Below, piece after piece: positions 20,521 to 30,627 of a DNA stretch of 64,000 bases (the first letter of the stretch is position 1; every line of letters starts with the position of its first letter). Source of the stretch: Geothrix sp. SG200 (GTDB lineage Bacteria > Acidobacteriota > Holophagae > Holophagales > Holophagaceae). Under the pieces are notes generated by a model. That model was not told the origin of the DNA and searched no databases. It saw only the letters and a list, made by a program, of their open reading frames with translations. The translations under genes and the position numbers were made by a program. The stretch spans positions 62,001 through 126,000 of the forward strand of contig NZ_JAKZFR010000005.1 of assembly GCF_022808935.1 (NCBI RefSeq), given 5' to 3'.

Positions 20521-22116
20521 TTATGCCGAGGGCAGGTGCAGGGCCCGGACGAAGGTGGCCTCCGTGGCCTGCTGGAGCTCGGCGACCACGGCGGGCGGCA
20601 CCGGCGAGTCCACCGAGAGCACCACCATGGCCTCGCCCTTCTTCTCGCGGCGGCCCAGGTTCATGAAGGCGATGTTGACGTCGTGCTGGCCGAGCAGCGT
20701 GCCGATCCGGCCGATCATGCCCGGGCGGTCCAGGTAGCTCAGGAGGAGCATGTGCTCCTCGGGCATGAAGTCCATGGCGTAGTCCCGCAGGCGGACGATG
20801 CGGGGGGTGCCTTCGAAGAGGGTGCCCGACAGCACGCGGGTCTTGCCGCTGCCCTCCAGGGTGAGGGTCACCAGGTTCGAGAAGGCGCCGCCGTCGGTGG
20901 ACTTGCGCTCCTCCACCACCAGGCCCATGCGCTCGGCCACCAGGTTGGCGTTGACCATGTTCACGGGCTGGTCCGTGGCCCGGTCCAGCAGGGCGGCCAG
21001 GCCGCTCACGGTGAGGGGCGAGCAGTCGTGGTGGGCGATGGCGCCGGAGAAGCCGAAGGTGACGCGGTCCAGGCTGCCCTTCACCAGCTGGAGGCCGAAC
21101 TCGCTGAGCACGGCCACGAGCTTGAAGTAGGGCCGCATCTGGTCCATCACGGCCGGATCGAAGCGCGGCAGGTTCACGGCGTTCTCCAGGGGCGTCCGGT
21201 CCAGGTAGTTGAGGATCTCCCGGGACACGTCGATGGCCACGTTCACCTGGGCCTCCTGGGTGTTGGCGCCCAGGTGGGGCGTGACCACCACCTTCTCGTG
21301 GCCGATGAGGCGCTTGAGCACCTCGGACTTGGGCGGCTCCTCGGACCACACGTCCACGGCCGCCAGGGCCACCTTGCCCGACTCCAGGGCCGCCAGCAGG
21401 GAGGGCTCGTCCAGGATGCCCCCCCGGGCCACGTTGAGGAGGATGACGCCCTCCTTCATCAGGGCCAGCTGGTCCGGGCCGATCATGCCGCGGGTCTCGT
21501 CGTTCAGGGGCGTGTGCACGGTGAGGATGTCGCAGGTGCGGCAGAGCTCGTCCAGGTCCGTGAGGCGCACGCCCAGGTCCTGGCCCCGCTTGGCGCTGAC
21601 GTAGGGATCGCAGCCCAGCACCTCGCACTCGAAGGCCTTCAGCCGCGTGGCCACCCGGCCGCCCACCTTGCCCAGGCCGATGACGCCGGCGGTCTTGCCC
21701 TTCAGCTCCACGCCCGTGAACTTGGCCCGCTTCCATTCCCCGGCCTTGAGGCTGGCGTCCGCCGCCGGCACGTGGCGGCAGGCGGAGAGCAGCAGGGCCA
21801 GGGTGTGCTCGGCGGCGCTGTTGGTGTTGCCGAAGGGCGCGTTCACCACGATGACGCCCTTGGAGCTGGCGTAGTCCACGTCCACGTTGTCGATGCCCAC
21901 GCCGGCCCGGGCGACGATCTTCAGGTTCGTGGCGGCGTCCAGCAGGGCCTTGTCCACCGTGGTGCCGCTGCGGGTGATGATGGCGTCGTAGCCACCGATG
22001 CAGGCGTGCAGCGCCTCCCGGGAGAGCCCCAGCTTCACGTCGAGCGTGACGCGCGGGTCGCGCTGGAGCAGGGCTAGGCCTTCGCCGGTCACCTCGTCGG
22101 TCACGATGATCTTCAT
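20521..22116 (-). CDS. serA: D-3-phosphoglycerate dehydrogenase
   Basis: 531 residues, the long form with substrate-binding, NAD-binding, intervening (ASB) and C-terminal ACT domains (ACT about 455-530, HMLLLSYLDRPGMIGRIG). It oxidises 3-phosphoglycerate to 3-phosphohydroxypyruvate, first step of serine synthesis. Seen: IVARAGVGIDNVD, GLGKVGGRVA Rossmann motif, NVARGGILDE and TPHLGANTQEAQ. The ACT domain is the usual serine-feedback site. Confidence 0.94.
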   Translation of the reverse strand: MKIIVTDEVTGEGLALLQRDPRVTLDVKLGLSREALHACIGGYDAIITRSGTTVDKALLDAATNLKIVARAGVGIDNVDVDYASSKGVIVVNAPFGNTNSAAEHTLALLLSACRHVPAADASLKAGEWKRAKFTGVELKGKTAGVIGLGKVGGRVATRLKAFECEVLGCDPYVSAKRGQDLGVRLTDLDELCRTCDILTVHTPLNDETRGMIGPDQLALMKEGVILLNVARGGILDEPSLLAALESGKVALAAVDVWSEEPPKSEVLKRLIGHEKVVVTPHLGANTQEAQVNVAIDVSREILNYLDRTPLENAVNLPRFDPAVMDQMRPYFKLVAVLSEFGLQLVKGSLDRVTFGFSGAIAHHDCSPLTVSGLAALLDRATDQPVNMVNANLVAERMGLVVEERKSTDGGAFSNLVTLTLEGSGKTRVLSGTLFEGTPRIVRLRDYAMDFMPEEHMLLLSYLDRPGMIGRIGTLLGQHDVNIAFMNLGRREKKGEAMVVLSVDSPVPPAVVAELQQATEATFVRALHLPSA

Positions 22117-22224
22117 GGAGCCCCCGGTCGGATCCTGATGCAGCGCCGCATTGGGAATCCACCAGGGTACCGGCGAAAGGCTTTCAAGACAAGGAATCGG
22201 GCGCCTACTCCCGGTAGACGATGA

Positions 22225-23562
22225 TCAGGCCTCCTGGTCCGGCAGCAGCTCCGGGTCCGTGCCGAAGACGCCCTCCCACCGGGCCACCACCACGCTGGCC
22301 AGTCCGTTGCCGATGACGTTCACCGTGGTGCGGGCCATGTCCATGATCTCGTCCACGGCCAGCAGCATGGCGATGCCCGCCTCGCCCGGCAGGCCGAAGC
22401 TGCCGCAGGTGCCGGCGATGATCACCAGCGTCGCCCTCGGCACGCCCGCCACGCCCTTGCTGGTGAGCATGAAGGTGAAGACCATGAGCAGCTGCTGGCC
22501 CAGGCTCATGTGGATGCCCGCCGCCTGGGCGATGGTGAGGCTGGCCAGCACCAGGTAGAGGGTGGAGCCGTCCAGGTTGAAGCTGTAGCCCGTGGGGATG
22601 ACGAAGCTGGCCACCTGGCGCGGTACGCCGAAGCGCACCACCTCCTCGAGCAGCTTGGGCAGGGCCGCCTCGCTGCTGGCGGTGCTGAAGGCCGTGAGCG
22701 CCGGATCCTTGATGGCCTTCACGAAGCCCAGGATGCGCACCCCCGCCATCCAGGCCACCGGCGCGAAGACCAGCACGAACAGCAGCGTCAGGGCCAGGTA
22801 GAGGCTGCCCACCAGCAGGCTGTACTGCTTGAGCAGGTGGAAGACGGCGGGCCAGCCCTTGATGAGGGTGCCGTTCACCGTGTGGCCGGCGGCCATGTGG
22901 CTCACGTTGTAGGCCATGGCGCCAAATACCCCCAGGGGCGTGAGGGTCATGACGAAGTCCGTGTACTTGAACATGGTCTGGGCCACGCCATCGAAGAAGG
23001 CCAGCACCGGCTGCCCCCGCTCGCCCACCTTGGTGAGGGCGATGCCGAAGATCGTCGCGAAGATCACCACCGGCAGAATGTCTCCGTCCGCCGCGTGCTG
23101 GATGAGGTTCGACGGGAACATGTGGAGGGCGATCTCCCAGCCGGTCTTGGCCTTGGCAGCGGCCACGGCCGTGTGGGCGCCCATGTCCATGGGCAGGTGG
23201 GCCCCGGGCTGCAGCCAGTTGGCCACGAAGAGCCCGATGAAGAGGGCCAGGGTGGTAATGACCTCGAAATAGAGGAGGGCCTTGGCGCCCATGCGGCCCA
23301 CGGCCCGGATGTCGCCGGTCTGGGCGATGCCCACGATGATGGTGGAGATCAGCAGCGGGACGATGAGGCCCTTGATGAGGCTGATGAAGGCCTTGGAGAG
23401 GAAGCGGAAGGTGTCGTAGGCCCAGGGGTACTGGTCCTGGGGCAGGGAGCCGCCCAGGATCACGCCCAGGATCAGGCCCATGAAGATCCAGAAGGTGCTG
23501 GAGCGGTACCAGGGTCGTTTGACGGTCACAGAAACCTCATGGGGGAAAAGCCAGTTTGGCAT
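22225..23562 (-). CDS. Dicarboxylate/glutamate:cation symporter (DAACS family)
   Basis: 445 residues, integral inner membrane. SFVIPTGYSFNLDGSTLYL, PGEAGIAMLLAVDEIMDM and ARTTVNVIGNGLASVVVARWEG-type blocks are diagnostic of the GltP/DctA family; the substrate could be glutamate, aspartate, or C4-dicarboxylates. It is divergent from the desaturase gene with only 55 bp between the two starts, which must hold both promoters. Confidence 0.9.
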   Translation of the reverse strand: MPNWLFPHEVSVTVKRPWYRSSTFWIFMGLILGVILGGSLPQDQYPWAYDTFRFLSKAFISLIKGLIVPLLISTIIVGIAQTGDIRAVGRMGAKALLYFEVITTLALFIGLFVANWLQPGAHLPMDMGAHTAVAAAKAKTGWEIALHMFPSNLIQHAADGDILPVVIFATIFGIALTKVGERGQPVLAFFDGVAQTMFKYTDFVMTLTPLGVFGAMAYNVSHMAAGHTVNGTLIKGWPAVFHLLKQYSLLVGSLYLALTLLFVLVFAPVAWMAGVRILGFVKAIKDPALTAFSTASSEAALPKLLEEVVRFGVPRQVASFVIPTGYSFNLDGSTLYLVLASLTIAQAAGIHMSLGQQLLMVFTFMLTSKGVAGVPRATLVIIAGTCGSFGLPGEAGIAMLLAVDEIMDMARTTVNVIGNGLASVVVARWEGVFGTDPELLPDQEA

Positions 23563-23617
23563 GGGGTTCCTGTGACAGTCCTCCGGTAGAATTGAGCTTC
23601 ATTTTGGAGTCTATGGA

Positions 23618-24769
23618 ATGAACCCATCCAAGCGCTGGAACCTGCTCAACACGCTCTTCCTCACGGGCACCCTGGCCCTGGCCCTGGTGCTGGTGCCCTG
23701 GCGGCTGGCCACCTCGGGCCTGCGGTGGAGCGAAGGGCTGGTGTTCCTGGCCATGATCACCGCCGTGGGCACCGCCATCAGCGGCGGCTACCACCGGCTC
23801 TTCAGCCACCGGGCCTACAAGGCCTCCTGGCCCGTGCGCTTCCTCTTCCTCTGCTTCGGCGCCGCCGCCTTCGAGAACTCGGCCCTCAAGTGGGCCAGCG
23901 ACCACCGGGTGCACCACCAGCACGTGGACACCGAGAAGGACCCCTACCAGATCGGCAAGGGCTTCTGGTACGCCCACTGGACCTGGGTGATGGAGGCCAA
24001 GGGCCTGCCCATCGCCGGCGTGGCCGACCTGGAGAAGGATCCCCTCGTGCGCTGGCAGCACCGGCACCACTTCCTCATCGGCGCCGTGGTGACCACCATC
24101 CCCCTCTGGATCGGCCTGGCCACGGGCAACGTCCTGGGCCACCTGGTCTTCGGCGTGGCGCTGCGCATCGTGATGACGCACCACACCACCTTCTTCATCA
24201 ACAGCGCCGCCCACATGTTCGGCAGCCGCCCCTACACCGACGCCAACACCGCCCGCGACAACTGGCTCCTGGCGCCCCTCACCTACGGCGAGGGCTACCA
24301 CAACTTCCACCACCTCTGGCAGTGGGACTACCGCAACGGCGCCCTCTGGTACCAGTGGGACACCACCAAGTGGGTGCTGAACGTCCTGGGCTGGTTCGGC
24401 CTGGTGGGCCAGTTCCGGCGCGTGTCCGCCGCCGCCATGACCCGGGCCCGCCTCCACATGGAGGAGAAGCGCCTGCGCGAGCGCCTGGCCCTGGCCAGCC
24501 CCGGCAGCGCCCACCCCATGCGCGACCGCCTGGCCGCCGCCCACCAGAAGCTGGACGCCGCCCTGGCCGCCCTGCACGACCGGCACGAGGCCTGGCAGGC
24601 CCGGAAGGCCGAGTGGAAGGCCAAGGGCCACGCCCGGGCCGAGGCCTGGCGCGAGGCCAAGGCCGAGCGCAAGGCCGCCCTGGCCCTGCACCGCGCCGAG
24701 CTGCGGGCCGCCTGGGCCGAGTGGAAGGCCGCCCGCCTCGAAGTGCGCTCGGCCCTGGTGTACGCCTGA
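23618..24769 (+). CDS. Acyl-CoA/fatty-acid desaturase (delta-9 type) with charged C-terminal tail
   Basis: 383 residues. Three histidine boxes bind the di-iron centre: HRLFSHR (59-65), HRVHH (96-100) and HNFHH (228-232). Hydrophobic segments flank the first box, so it is a membrane enzyme introducing a double bond into acyl chains using O2. After about residue 280 the sequence becomes a long Ala/Arg/Glu/Lys-rich helix, likely coiled coil, that the core family lacks. Confidence 0.88.
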   Translation: MNPSKRWNLLNTLFLTGTLALALVLVPWRLATSGLRWSEGLVFLAMITAVGTAISGGYHRLFSHRAYKASWPVRFLFLCFGAAAFENSALKWASDHRVHHQHVDTEKDPYQIGKGFWYAHWTWVMEAKGLPIAGVADLEKDPLVRWQHRHHFLIGAVVTTIPLWIGLATGNVLGHLVFGVALRIVMTHHTTFFINSAAHMFGSRPYTDANTARDNWLLAPLTYGEGYHNFHHLWQWDYRNGALWYQWDTTKWVLNVLGWFGLVGQFRRVSAAAMTRARLHMEEKRLRERLALASPGSAHPMRDRLAAAHQKLDAALAALHDRHEAWQARKAEWKAKGHARAEAWREAKAERKAALALHRAELRAAWAEWKAARLEVRSALVYA

Positions 24770-24800
24770 GACTTGGCGTACGCCTAACCCTGGAGGGACC

Positions 24801-25178
24801 ATGCGAGGCCATGCCAATGCCGCTTGCTGGTTTGAGATCTACGTCAAGGACATGCCCCGGGCCAAGGCCTTCTACGAGGGCGTGCTGGCCACCGAGCTGA
24901 CGCGCCTGGAGGCCCCCGGCATCGAGATGTGGACCTTCGGAGGGGACCCCGAGAAGCCCGGCTGCGGCGGGGCCCTGGTCCACCTGGAGGGCGTGCCCTG
25001 CGGGGGGAGCGGGACCCTGGTCTATTTCTCCTGCGAGGACTGCGCCGTGGAGGAATCCCGGGTGGCGGCCCACGGAGGCAGCATCCACCGGTCCAAGATG
25101 TCGATCGGCCCCTTCGGCTTCATCACCCTGGCCACGGACCCCGAGGGCAACCTGATCGGATTCCACTCCCTGAAATAG
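24801..25178 (+). CDS. VOC-family (glyoxalase-fold) protein
   Basis: 125 residues beginning MRGHANAACWFEIYVKDM, with the paired beta-alpha-beta modules of the vicinal oxygen chelate fold (RAKAFYEGVLATEL; FGFITLATDPEGNLIGFHS). Function cannot be set from sequence; many relatives are uncharacterised. GGAGGGACC precedes the ATG. Confidence 0.75.
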   Translation: MRGHANAACWFEIYVKDMPRAKAFYEGVLATELTRLEAPGIEMWTFGGDPEKPGCGGALVHLEGVPCGGSGTLVYFSCEDCAVEESRVAAHGGSIHRSKMSIGPFGFITLATDPEGNLIGFHSLK

Positions 25179-25289
25179 CCGGGATCCAGTCAGGGGCCGC
25201 TCCGGCGCCACCTCGGCGCCCCATCCATCGGCACAGACCGCCGGGACCGGCAGCTGTGGGATCATGAACCTTCGTTCTTTGGAGCATCC

Positions 25290-26693
25290 ATGGCTTCCTT
25301 CGACCTCCTCGTCATCGGCTCCGGCCCCGGCGGCTACATCGCCGCCATCCGTGGCGCCCAGCTGGGCCTCGCCACGGCCCTGGTGGAGAAGGATGCGGGC
25401 CTGGGGGGCACCTGCCTCCACCGCGGCTGCATCCCCGCCAAGACCTGGCTGGAGAGCGCCCACCGCTTCGAGCAGATGCAGGTGGCCGACGACTACGGCA
25501 TCGACGGCGTGGACGCCAAGAGCCTGAAGGCCAACCTCGCCACCATCGTCAAGCGCAAGGGCCGCATCGTCCTGAAGAACGCCAAGGGCATCGAGTTCCT
25601 CATGAAGAAGAACAAGGTGACCGTGCTCAAGGGCTTCGGCAAGCTGCTGGGCGGCGGGCGGGTGGACGTGGCCGGCGAAGTGCACGAGGCCAAGCGCATC
25701 ATCCTGGCCACGGGGTCGGCCCCCAAGCCCATCCCCGGCCTGGAAACGGATGGCGTCCGGGTGCTCAACAGCGACCACATCCTGGACCTCACCGAGCTGC
25801 CGAGCCACCTGGTCATCCTGGGCGCCGGCGCCATCGGCGTGGAGTTCGCCTCCGTCTTCAGCCGCCTGGGCTCCAAGGTGACCCTGGTGGAGTTCATGGA
25901 CACCATCCTGCCCCTCGAGGATGAGGAGATCGGCCTGGAGCTGGCCAAGATCTTCAAGAAGACCTACAAGATGGACGTGCGCACCAAGACCAAGATCACC
26001 CGCATCGAGAAGCGGGACGACGGCGTGGTGTGCTTCCTCGAAGGCGAGACCCCCGGCGAGGTGGTGGGCAGCCACCTGCTGGTGGCCGTGGGCCGCGCGC
26101 CCATGGTGGAGGGCATCGGCCTGGAGGCCACCAAGGCCCAGGTGGACCGCGGCTGCGTCGTCATCGACAAGTTCATGCAGACCGGCGAGCCCGGCCTCTA
26201 CGCCATCGGTGACATCGTGCGCACGCCCTGGCTGGCCCACGTGGCCAGCGACGAGGGCATCGTGGCCGCCGAGCACGCCGCGCAAAGCCTGGGCAAGGAC
26301 GTGCATCCCCACCCCGTGCGCTACGACCGCTTCCCCGCCTGCACCTACTGCGATCCCGAGGTGGGCACCATCGGCCTCAACGAGAAGGCCGCCAAGGCCA
26401 AGGGCTACGACGTGCAGGTGGGCACCTTCCCCTTCGCCCCCATGGCCAAGGCCAACATCGTGGGCGAGCCCCACGGCTTCATCAAGATCGTGGCCGACAA
26501 GAAGTACGGCGAGATCCTCGGCATCCACATCCTCGGCCCCAAGGCCACCGAGCTCGTGGCCTCCAGTGTGGCCCTCATGGGCGGCGAGTTCACCGTGGAC
26601 GAGCTCATCAACACCATGTATCCCCACCCCAGCCTGAACGAAGTGTTCCCCGAGGCGGCAAGGGCGGTGTATGGGCGGGCGTTGAATATGTAG
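25290..26693 (+). CDS. lpdA: Dihydrolipoyl dehydrogenase
   Basis: 467 residues. FAD site GSGPGGYIAAIRGAQLG, redox disulfide C42/C47 in GGTCLHRGCIPAKT, NAD site GAGAIGVEFAS, and the C-terminal dimer-interface HPHPSLNE-like YPHPSLNEVFPEA. It is the E3 of 2-oxo-acid dehydrogenase or glycine-cleavage complexes. No E1/E2 genes are adjacent, so it may serve several complexes. Confidence 0.94.
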   Translation: MASFDLLVIGSGPGGYIAAIRGAQLGLATALVEKDAGLGGTCLHRGCIPAKTWLESAHRFEQMQVADDYGIDGVDAKSLKANLATIVKRKGRIVLKNAKGIEFLMKKNKVTVLKGFGKLLGGGRVDVAGEVHEAKRIILATGSAPKPIPGLETDGVRVLNSDHILDLTELPSHLVILGAGAIGVEFASVFSRLGSKVTLVEFMDTILPLEDEEIGLELAKIFKKTYKMDVRTKTKITRIEKRDDGVVCFLEGETPGEVVGSHLLVAVGRAPMVEGIGLEATKAQVDRGCVVIDKFMQTGEPGLYAIGDIVRTPWLAHVASDEGIVAAEHAAQSLGKDVHPHPVRYDRFPACTYCDPEVGTIGLNEKAAKAKGYDVQVGTFPFAPMAKANIVGEPHGFIKIVADKKYGEILGIHILGPKATELVASSVALMGGEFTVDELINTMYPHPSLNEVFPEAARAVYGRALNM

Positions 26694-26733
26694 GTTTTTG
26701 ATTCATTAAGCGGGACACTAGGGCTTGAAAACG

Positions 26734-26764
26734 CGAAGAACCGCCCAACATGGGCGGTTCTTCG
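26734..26764. terminator. Terminator downstream of lpdA
   Basis: A 14-bp perfect stem (26734-26747 with 26751-26764), ACA loop; the right arm ends in GGTTCTTCG. It marks the edge of the ordinary chromosome before the AT-rich cassette island. Confidence 0.8.
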
Positions 26765-26779
26765 TATGTAGAAGGATTG

Positions 26780-26901
26780 GACTAACAAATGAAGCTAACC
26801 GGCCACGCCTGCGCCGAGTCTCTGAACGGAGCCGAGGAAGCGGGATATTGAGAGAGAACGCAAAGCAATGCAGGCGGGGCCTGGTTGAGCGCAGGCTAGG
26901 C
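26780..26901 (-). other. attC-like integron recombination site A
   Basis: A 122-bp imperfect inverted repeat. Read on the - strand it begins GCCTAGC (R''-like, one change from RYYYAAC), continues with GCTCAACC, and ends GGCCGGTTAGCTTC...GTTAGTC (R'-like with the GTT cleavage triplet). GCAGGC-type arms near 26805-26812 and 26870-26875 pair internally. It lies exactly 12 nt after the stop of the lipoprotein gene and shows high similarity, by eye, to site B over its full length. Inference: a cassette attC. Confidence 0.72.
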
Positions 26902-26913
26902 CAGAGATGGGTT

Positions 26914-27840
26914 TCACTTTAAATTTAAATATTTTAATAAATGATATTTACCGGTTTTCATGTCTTCGAGAGTGACGGTAGAAGGACGAGCTGAATAATT
27001 TGTTTCGTACCATTCTGGTGGATTTTTAAAACGTTCATACCGACGGGTGATGGGTCTATTTTTTGTAGCAATAATAGCTAAAGGTTGTTTTGACTGATTA
27101 ACAGAAATTTCTATACCAGCAGAGAACGGTATGGTTGCTGTATAGTCAAAGTCATTGCCGTGGTCGCTATAATTACCAAGATAAGTGGCATAATCCTTCC
27201 AGCGTGCAAATTCATATTGAAATTCGCCGATGATATTAATTGAATCGCCATTTACGCTACCGACATAAAGACCGGGTAGATTAGACCCTTTATCCTTGGA
27301 TGTTATAGCCATGTGCCCGACAAGTAAAATATTGTCCCTGCTAGGTCGTCGATAGTTGTGTTCGTGACCATAATCATTGAATGCCCAATAGTTTGTTAAC
27401 CCTAAGGATTTAATCTGCACTATCATTGATTCTGATTCGAAGCGAGAGTTGTCGTGAATAGCTTTGAAGCCAAGCCGTTTAATTCGTTCAGCTTCTTGGG
27501 CATCACGAATGAGTTTCTGTTCTAGGTTTTTAACCAAGACTTCGGCTTTGACCTTTTCCGGAGAAAGTGGATATTTTGACATCATATCCGCTAATAACTT
27601 TTTAGATTCCTGCAAATTTTGTTTCTTAATTTCGGATGAAATCGATTCAAGCAGGTTGGCTGGGGTTAATTTGAGATTAGCATTCTCAATTTCTAGGGCT
27701 GAAATTCTTTGTTTCAATTGATTAATCTCGGATTGAGAAATGCTGTTGTCCGAGGCTTTGTTGGAGCAGGCAACTGTAATTGCGATGCATAATGTTGGTA
27801 TAGCAAAATCTTGAATAGATTTGGATATGTAGGATGTCAT
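26914..27840 (-). CDS. Cassette-borne lipoprotein with coiled coil, unknown function
   Basis: 308 residues. N-terminal hydrophobic stretch with lipobox-like TVAC (C25), then a heptad-rich helix (about 35-60, INQLKQRISALEIENANLKL) and a second helical part to about 125. The C-terminal half (about 130-308) is a Trp/Tyr-rich globular region that I do not recognise. AGGAGAAATT is immediately upstream of the ATG. Base composition is far more AT-rich than the neighbours. It sits between sites B and A as a single-gene integron cassette. Confidence 0.75.
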   Translation of the reverse strand: MTSYISKSIQDFAIPTLCIAITVACSNKASDNSISQSEINQLKQRISALEIENANLKLTPANLLESISSEIKKQNLQESKKLLADMMSKYPLSPEKVKAEVLVKNLEQKLIRDAQEAERIKRLGFKAIHDNSRFESESMIVQIKSLGLTNYWAFNDYGHEHNYRRPSRDNILLVGHMAITSKDKGSNLPGLYVGSVNGDSINIIGEFQYEFARWKDYATYLGNYSDHGNDFDYTATIPFSAGIEISVNQSKQPLAIIATKNRPITRRYERFKNPPEWYETNYSARPSTVTLEDMKTGKYHLLKYLNLK

Positions 27841-27905
27841 AATTTCTCCTGATAGAAGTTGTAAGGTAAATATATTTGAGTTGAAGGTTTACTATTTTTT
27901 ATGAA

Positions 27906-28029
27906 GCCTGACGAATGAAGCTAATCGGCCCCGCCTGCACCGAGGCGAGGAGCGGAGCCGAGGAGGCAAGGAGTTGAGAGAGAGCGAAAGACAATGCAGG
28001 CAGGGTCCGAGTTGAGCGGAGGGTTAGGC
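27906..28029 (-). other. attC-like integron recombination site B
   Basis: A 124-bp imperfect inverted repeat. On the - strand it starts GCCTAAC (perfect RYYYAAC), spacer CCTCC, then GCTCAAC, and ends GGGGCCGATTAGCTTC...GTCAGGC (one change from GTTRRRY). It begins exactly 12 nt beyond the stop of the 132-residue gene. Read on the + strand the terminal GTTAGGC would be a perfect R', but gene orientation favours the - strand reading. Confidence 0.75.
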
Positions 28030-28041
28030 GCAAGCGAGTAT

Positions 28042-28440
28042 CTATAGCAATTTTGCTTTGTCGTTCAATGCTGGATATTCGAAAGGAAGTACTTCTACAT
28101 CAGGCTGCTCGACGATCTCGGAACCCAATAGTACAGACGCCCATTGGTTGGGTGTGCGTTTGATCGTTCTGATGGTTTTAGTGGTTCTATTCGATTTAAT
28201 GGTGGCAATTTTTTCTTGCAAATGAATGACGCTCCCTGTCCCTCTTAATATTTCAAGCCTACCGAGGTTTTCATTTGTTTCTGGGTCAAAAAGTTCTTCA
28301 GTTTCAAGAAAATATACTAAGAATTGATCGCCAATTTTCAATCCGTGATCACTACCTTTGTTGATAACAAGAGTGTATTCGTTGATGATTTTAACAATAG
28401 AGGCAATAAGTTGTCTTTTGGGGTTAACTTCATTAGACAT
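28042..28440 (-). CDS. Cassette-borne hypothetical protein
   Basis: 132 residues, no signal peptide or membrane helix. Residues about 10-45 (IVKIINEYTLVINKGSDHGL, then KIGDQFLVY) look like the small beta-barrel seen in FlgT C-terminal-like domains, a weak resemblance. GAAGGAGCTGTTA precedes the start. It overlaps the upstream 183-residue gene by 8 bp, so the two form one cassette operon. AT-rich. Confidence 0.7.
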   Translation of the reverse strand: MSNEVNPKRQLIASIVKIINEYTLVINKGSDHGLKIGDQFLVYFLETEELFDPETNENLGRLEILRGTGSVIHLQEKIATIKSNRTTKTIRTIKRTPNQWASVLLGSEIVEQPDVEVLPFEYPALNDKAKLL

Positions 28441-28984
28441 TAACAGCTCCTTCTATTATATAGTTTGGAACGGATGGTTTAATGATTAACTTTGATAGAT
28501 CATCGGAACGATTCTCATACAAGGCCTTCCATCTGTCTCCAAAATCGACATCAGAAATGACAGCTATTTGAATCTTTTTGTCTAATTGAATGTTAATCAC
28601 TCGCCCGATCCCTACAAGTCTTTCAAGTTCGGATTCAAGTATGTAAATGGAAACGAGACTGTCATAAGTCAAAAGTGGAGTTGGATTTAATAACAATAAA
28701 GCATGTGTGGTTTGGTACGCACCAAGGGGTTTTCTGGCTATTTTTATTTTAGGTAAAAAATTATTAGAATAATTATAAGAATCAATAAAAGCTCGTAACA
28801 ATACTAGGCATAGATATGCGAAAATCATAAAAATAACTATTACCCACCTTGCTTCATATTTGGTTTCTTTGGGGATTATAAATAATGATATTGTTGTAGC
28901 GAAAAACCCTAGCGCAGTGATTACCCCACCCCAGGATTTTATGGCTGCTGATAAAAGTATGTCTATCTGGGATTGTTCATGCAT
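28433..28984 (-). CDS. Cassette-borne two-helix membrane protein, unknown function
   Basis: 183 residues. Two hydrophobic segments (about 18-36 and 45-65), followed by a C-terminal soluble domain of about 115 residues with alternating beta-like segments (GIGRVINIQLDKKIQIAVIS). No recognised motif. CGAGGGTG precedes the ATG. Its overlap with the 132-residue gene suggests a membrane-anchored pair acting together. Confidence 0.7.
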   Translation of the reverse strand: MHEQSQIDILLSAAIKSWGGVITALGFFATTISLFIIPKETKYEARWVIVIFMIFAYLCLVLLRAFIDSYNYSNNFLPKIKIARKPLGAYQTTHALLLLNPTPLLTYDSLVSIYILESELERLVGIGRVINIQLDKKIQIAVISDVDFGDRWKALYENRSDDLSKLIIKPSVPNYIIEGAVNV

Positions 28985-29304
28985 TACACCCTCGGAAAAT
29001 GGAGGATTGGTTGGAATTGGGAACGATCTTCATGATAGTGCCTAATTAAGATTTGAACGAACAATAACAAGCAGGAATGAAAGTCGCCTAATCTGAGCTA
29101 CAGGGGCGTAACTGCTGATTGAATACTAAGGTGATCGGATTGGCGACACGCTAGGGCAACCGAAGAGAGAGGTTGCCTTAACACTCGACAGAGAGAAGGA
29201 CCTTAGGTGCTTCCCATGGAGACACACTGGTCTTGTATCTTCAAGAGAGATCGTTCAAACGGTCGAAACTCCGCCCCGAACGGTAGGGCCCTCCCGTCAA
29301 TGAC
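28985..29304. other. Intergenic region right of the cassette island
   Basis: 320 bp. Two GCCTAAT heptamers (29040-29046 and 29086-29092), i.e. ATTAGGC on the - strand, are one base from the GTTRRRY core and could be a decayed cassette boundary. A 7-bp hairpin is at 29155-29177 (GGCAACC, 9-nt loop). No gene and no intI is visible. GC content rises to normal by about 29270. Confidence 0.5.

Positions 29305-30627
<1,323 letters not shown>

Noticed and set aside
26780-28029. Reading the two 123-bp elements as attC on the + strand
   Set aside because: The + strand reading gives a perfect GTTAGGC at site B, but both elements follow - strand genes at a constant 12 nt, which fits cassette structure only on the - strand.
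26780-28029. The two 123-bp elements as an insertion sequence's terminal repeats
   Set aside because: They are direct copies of one another, are internally palindromic, and enclose no transposase.
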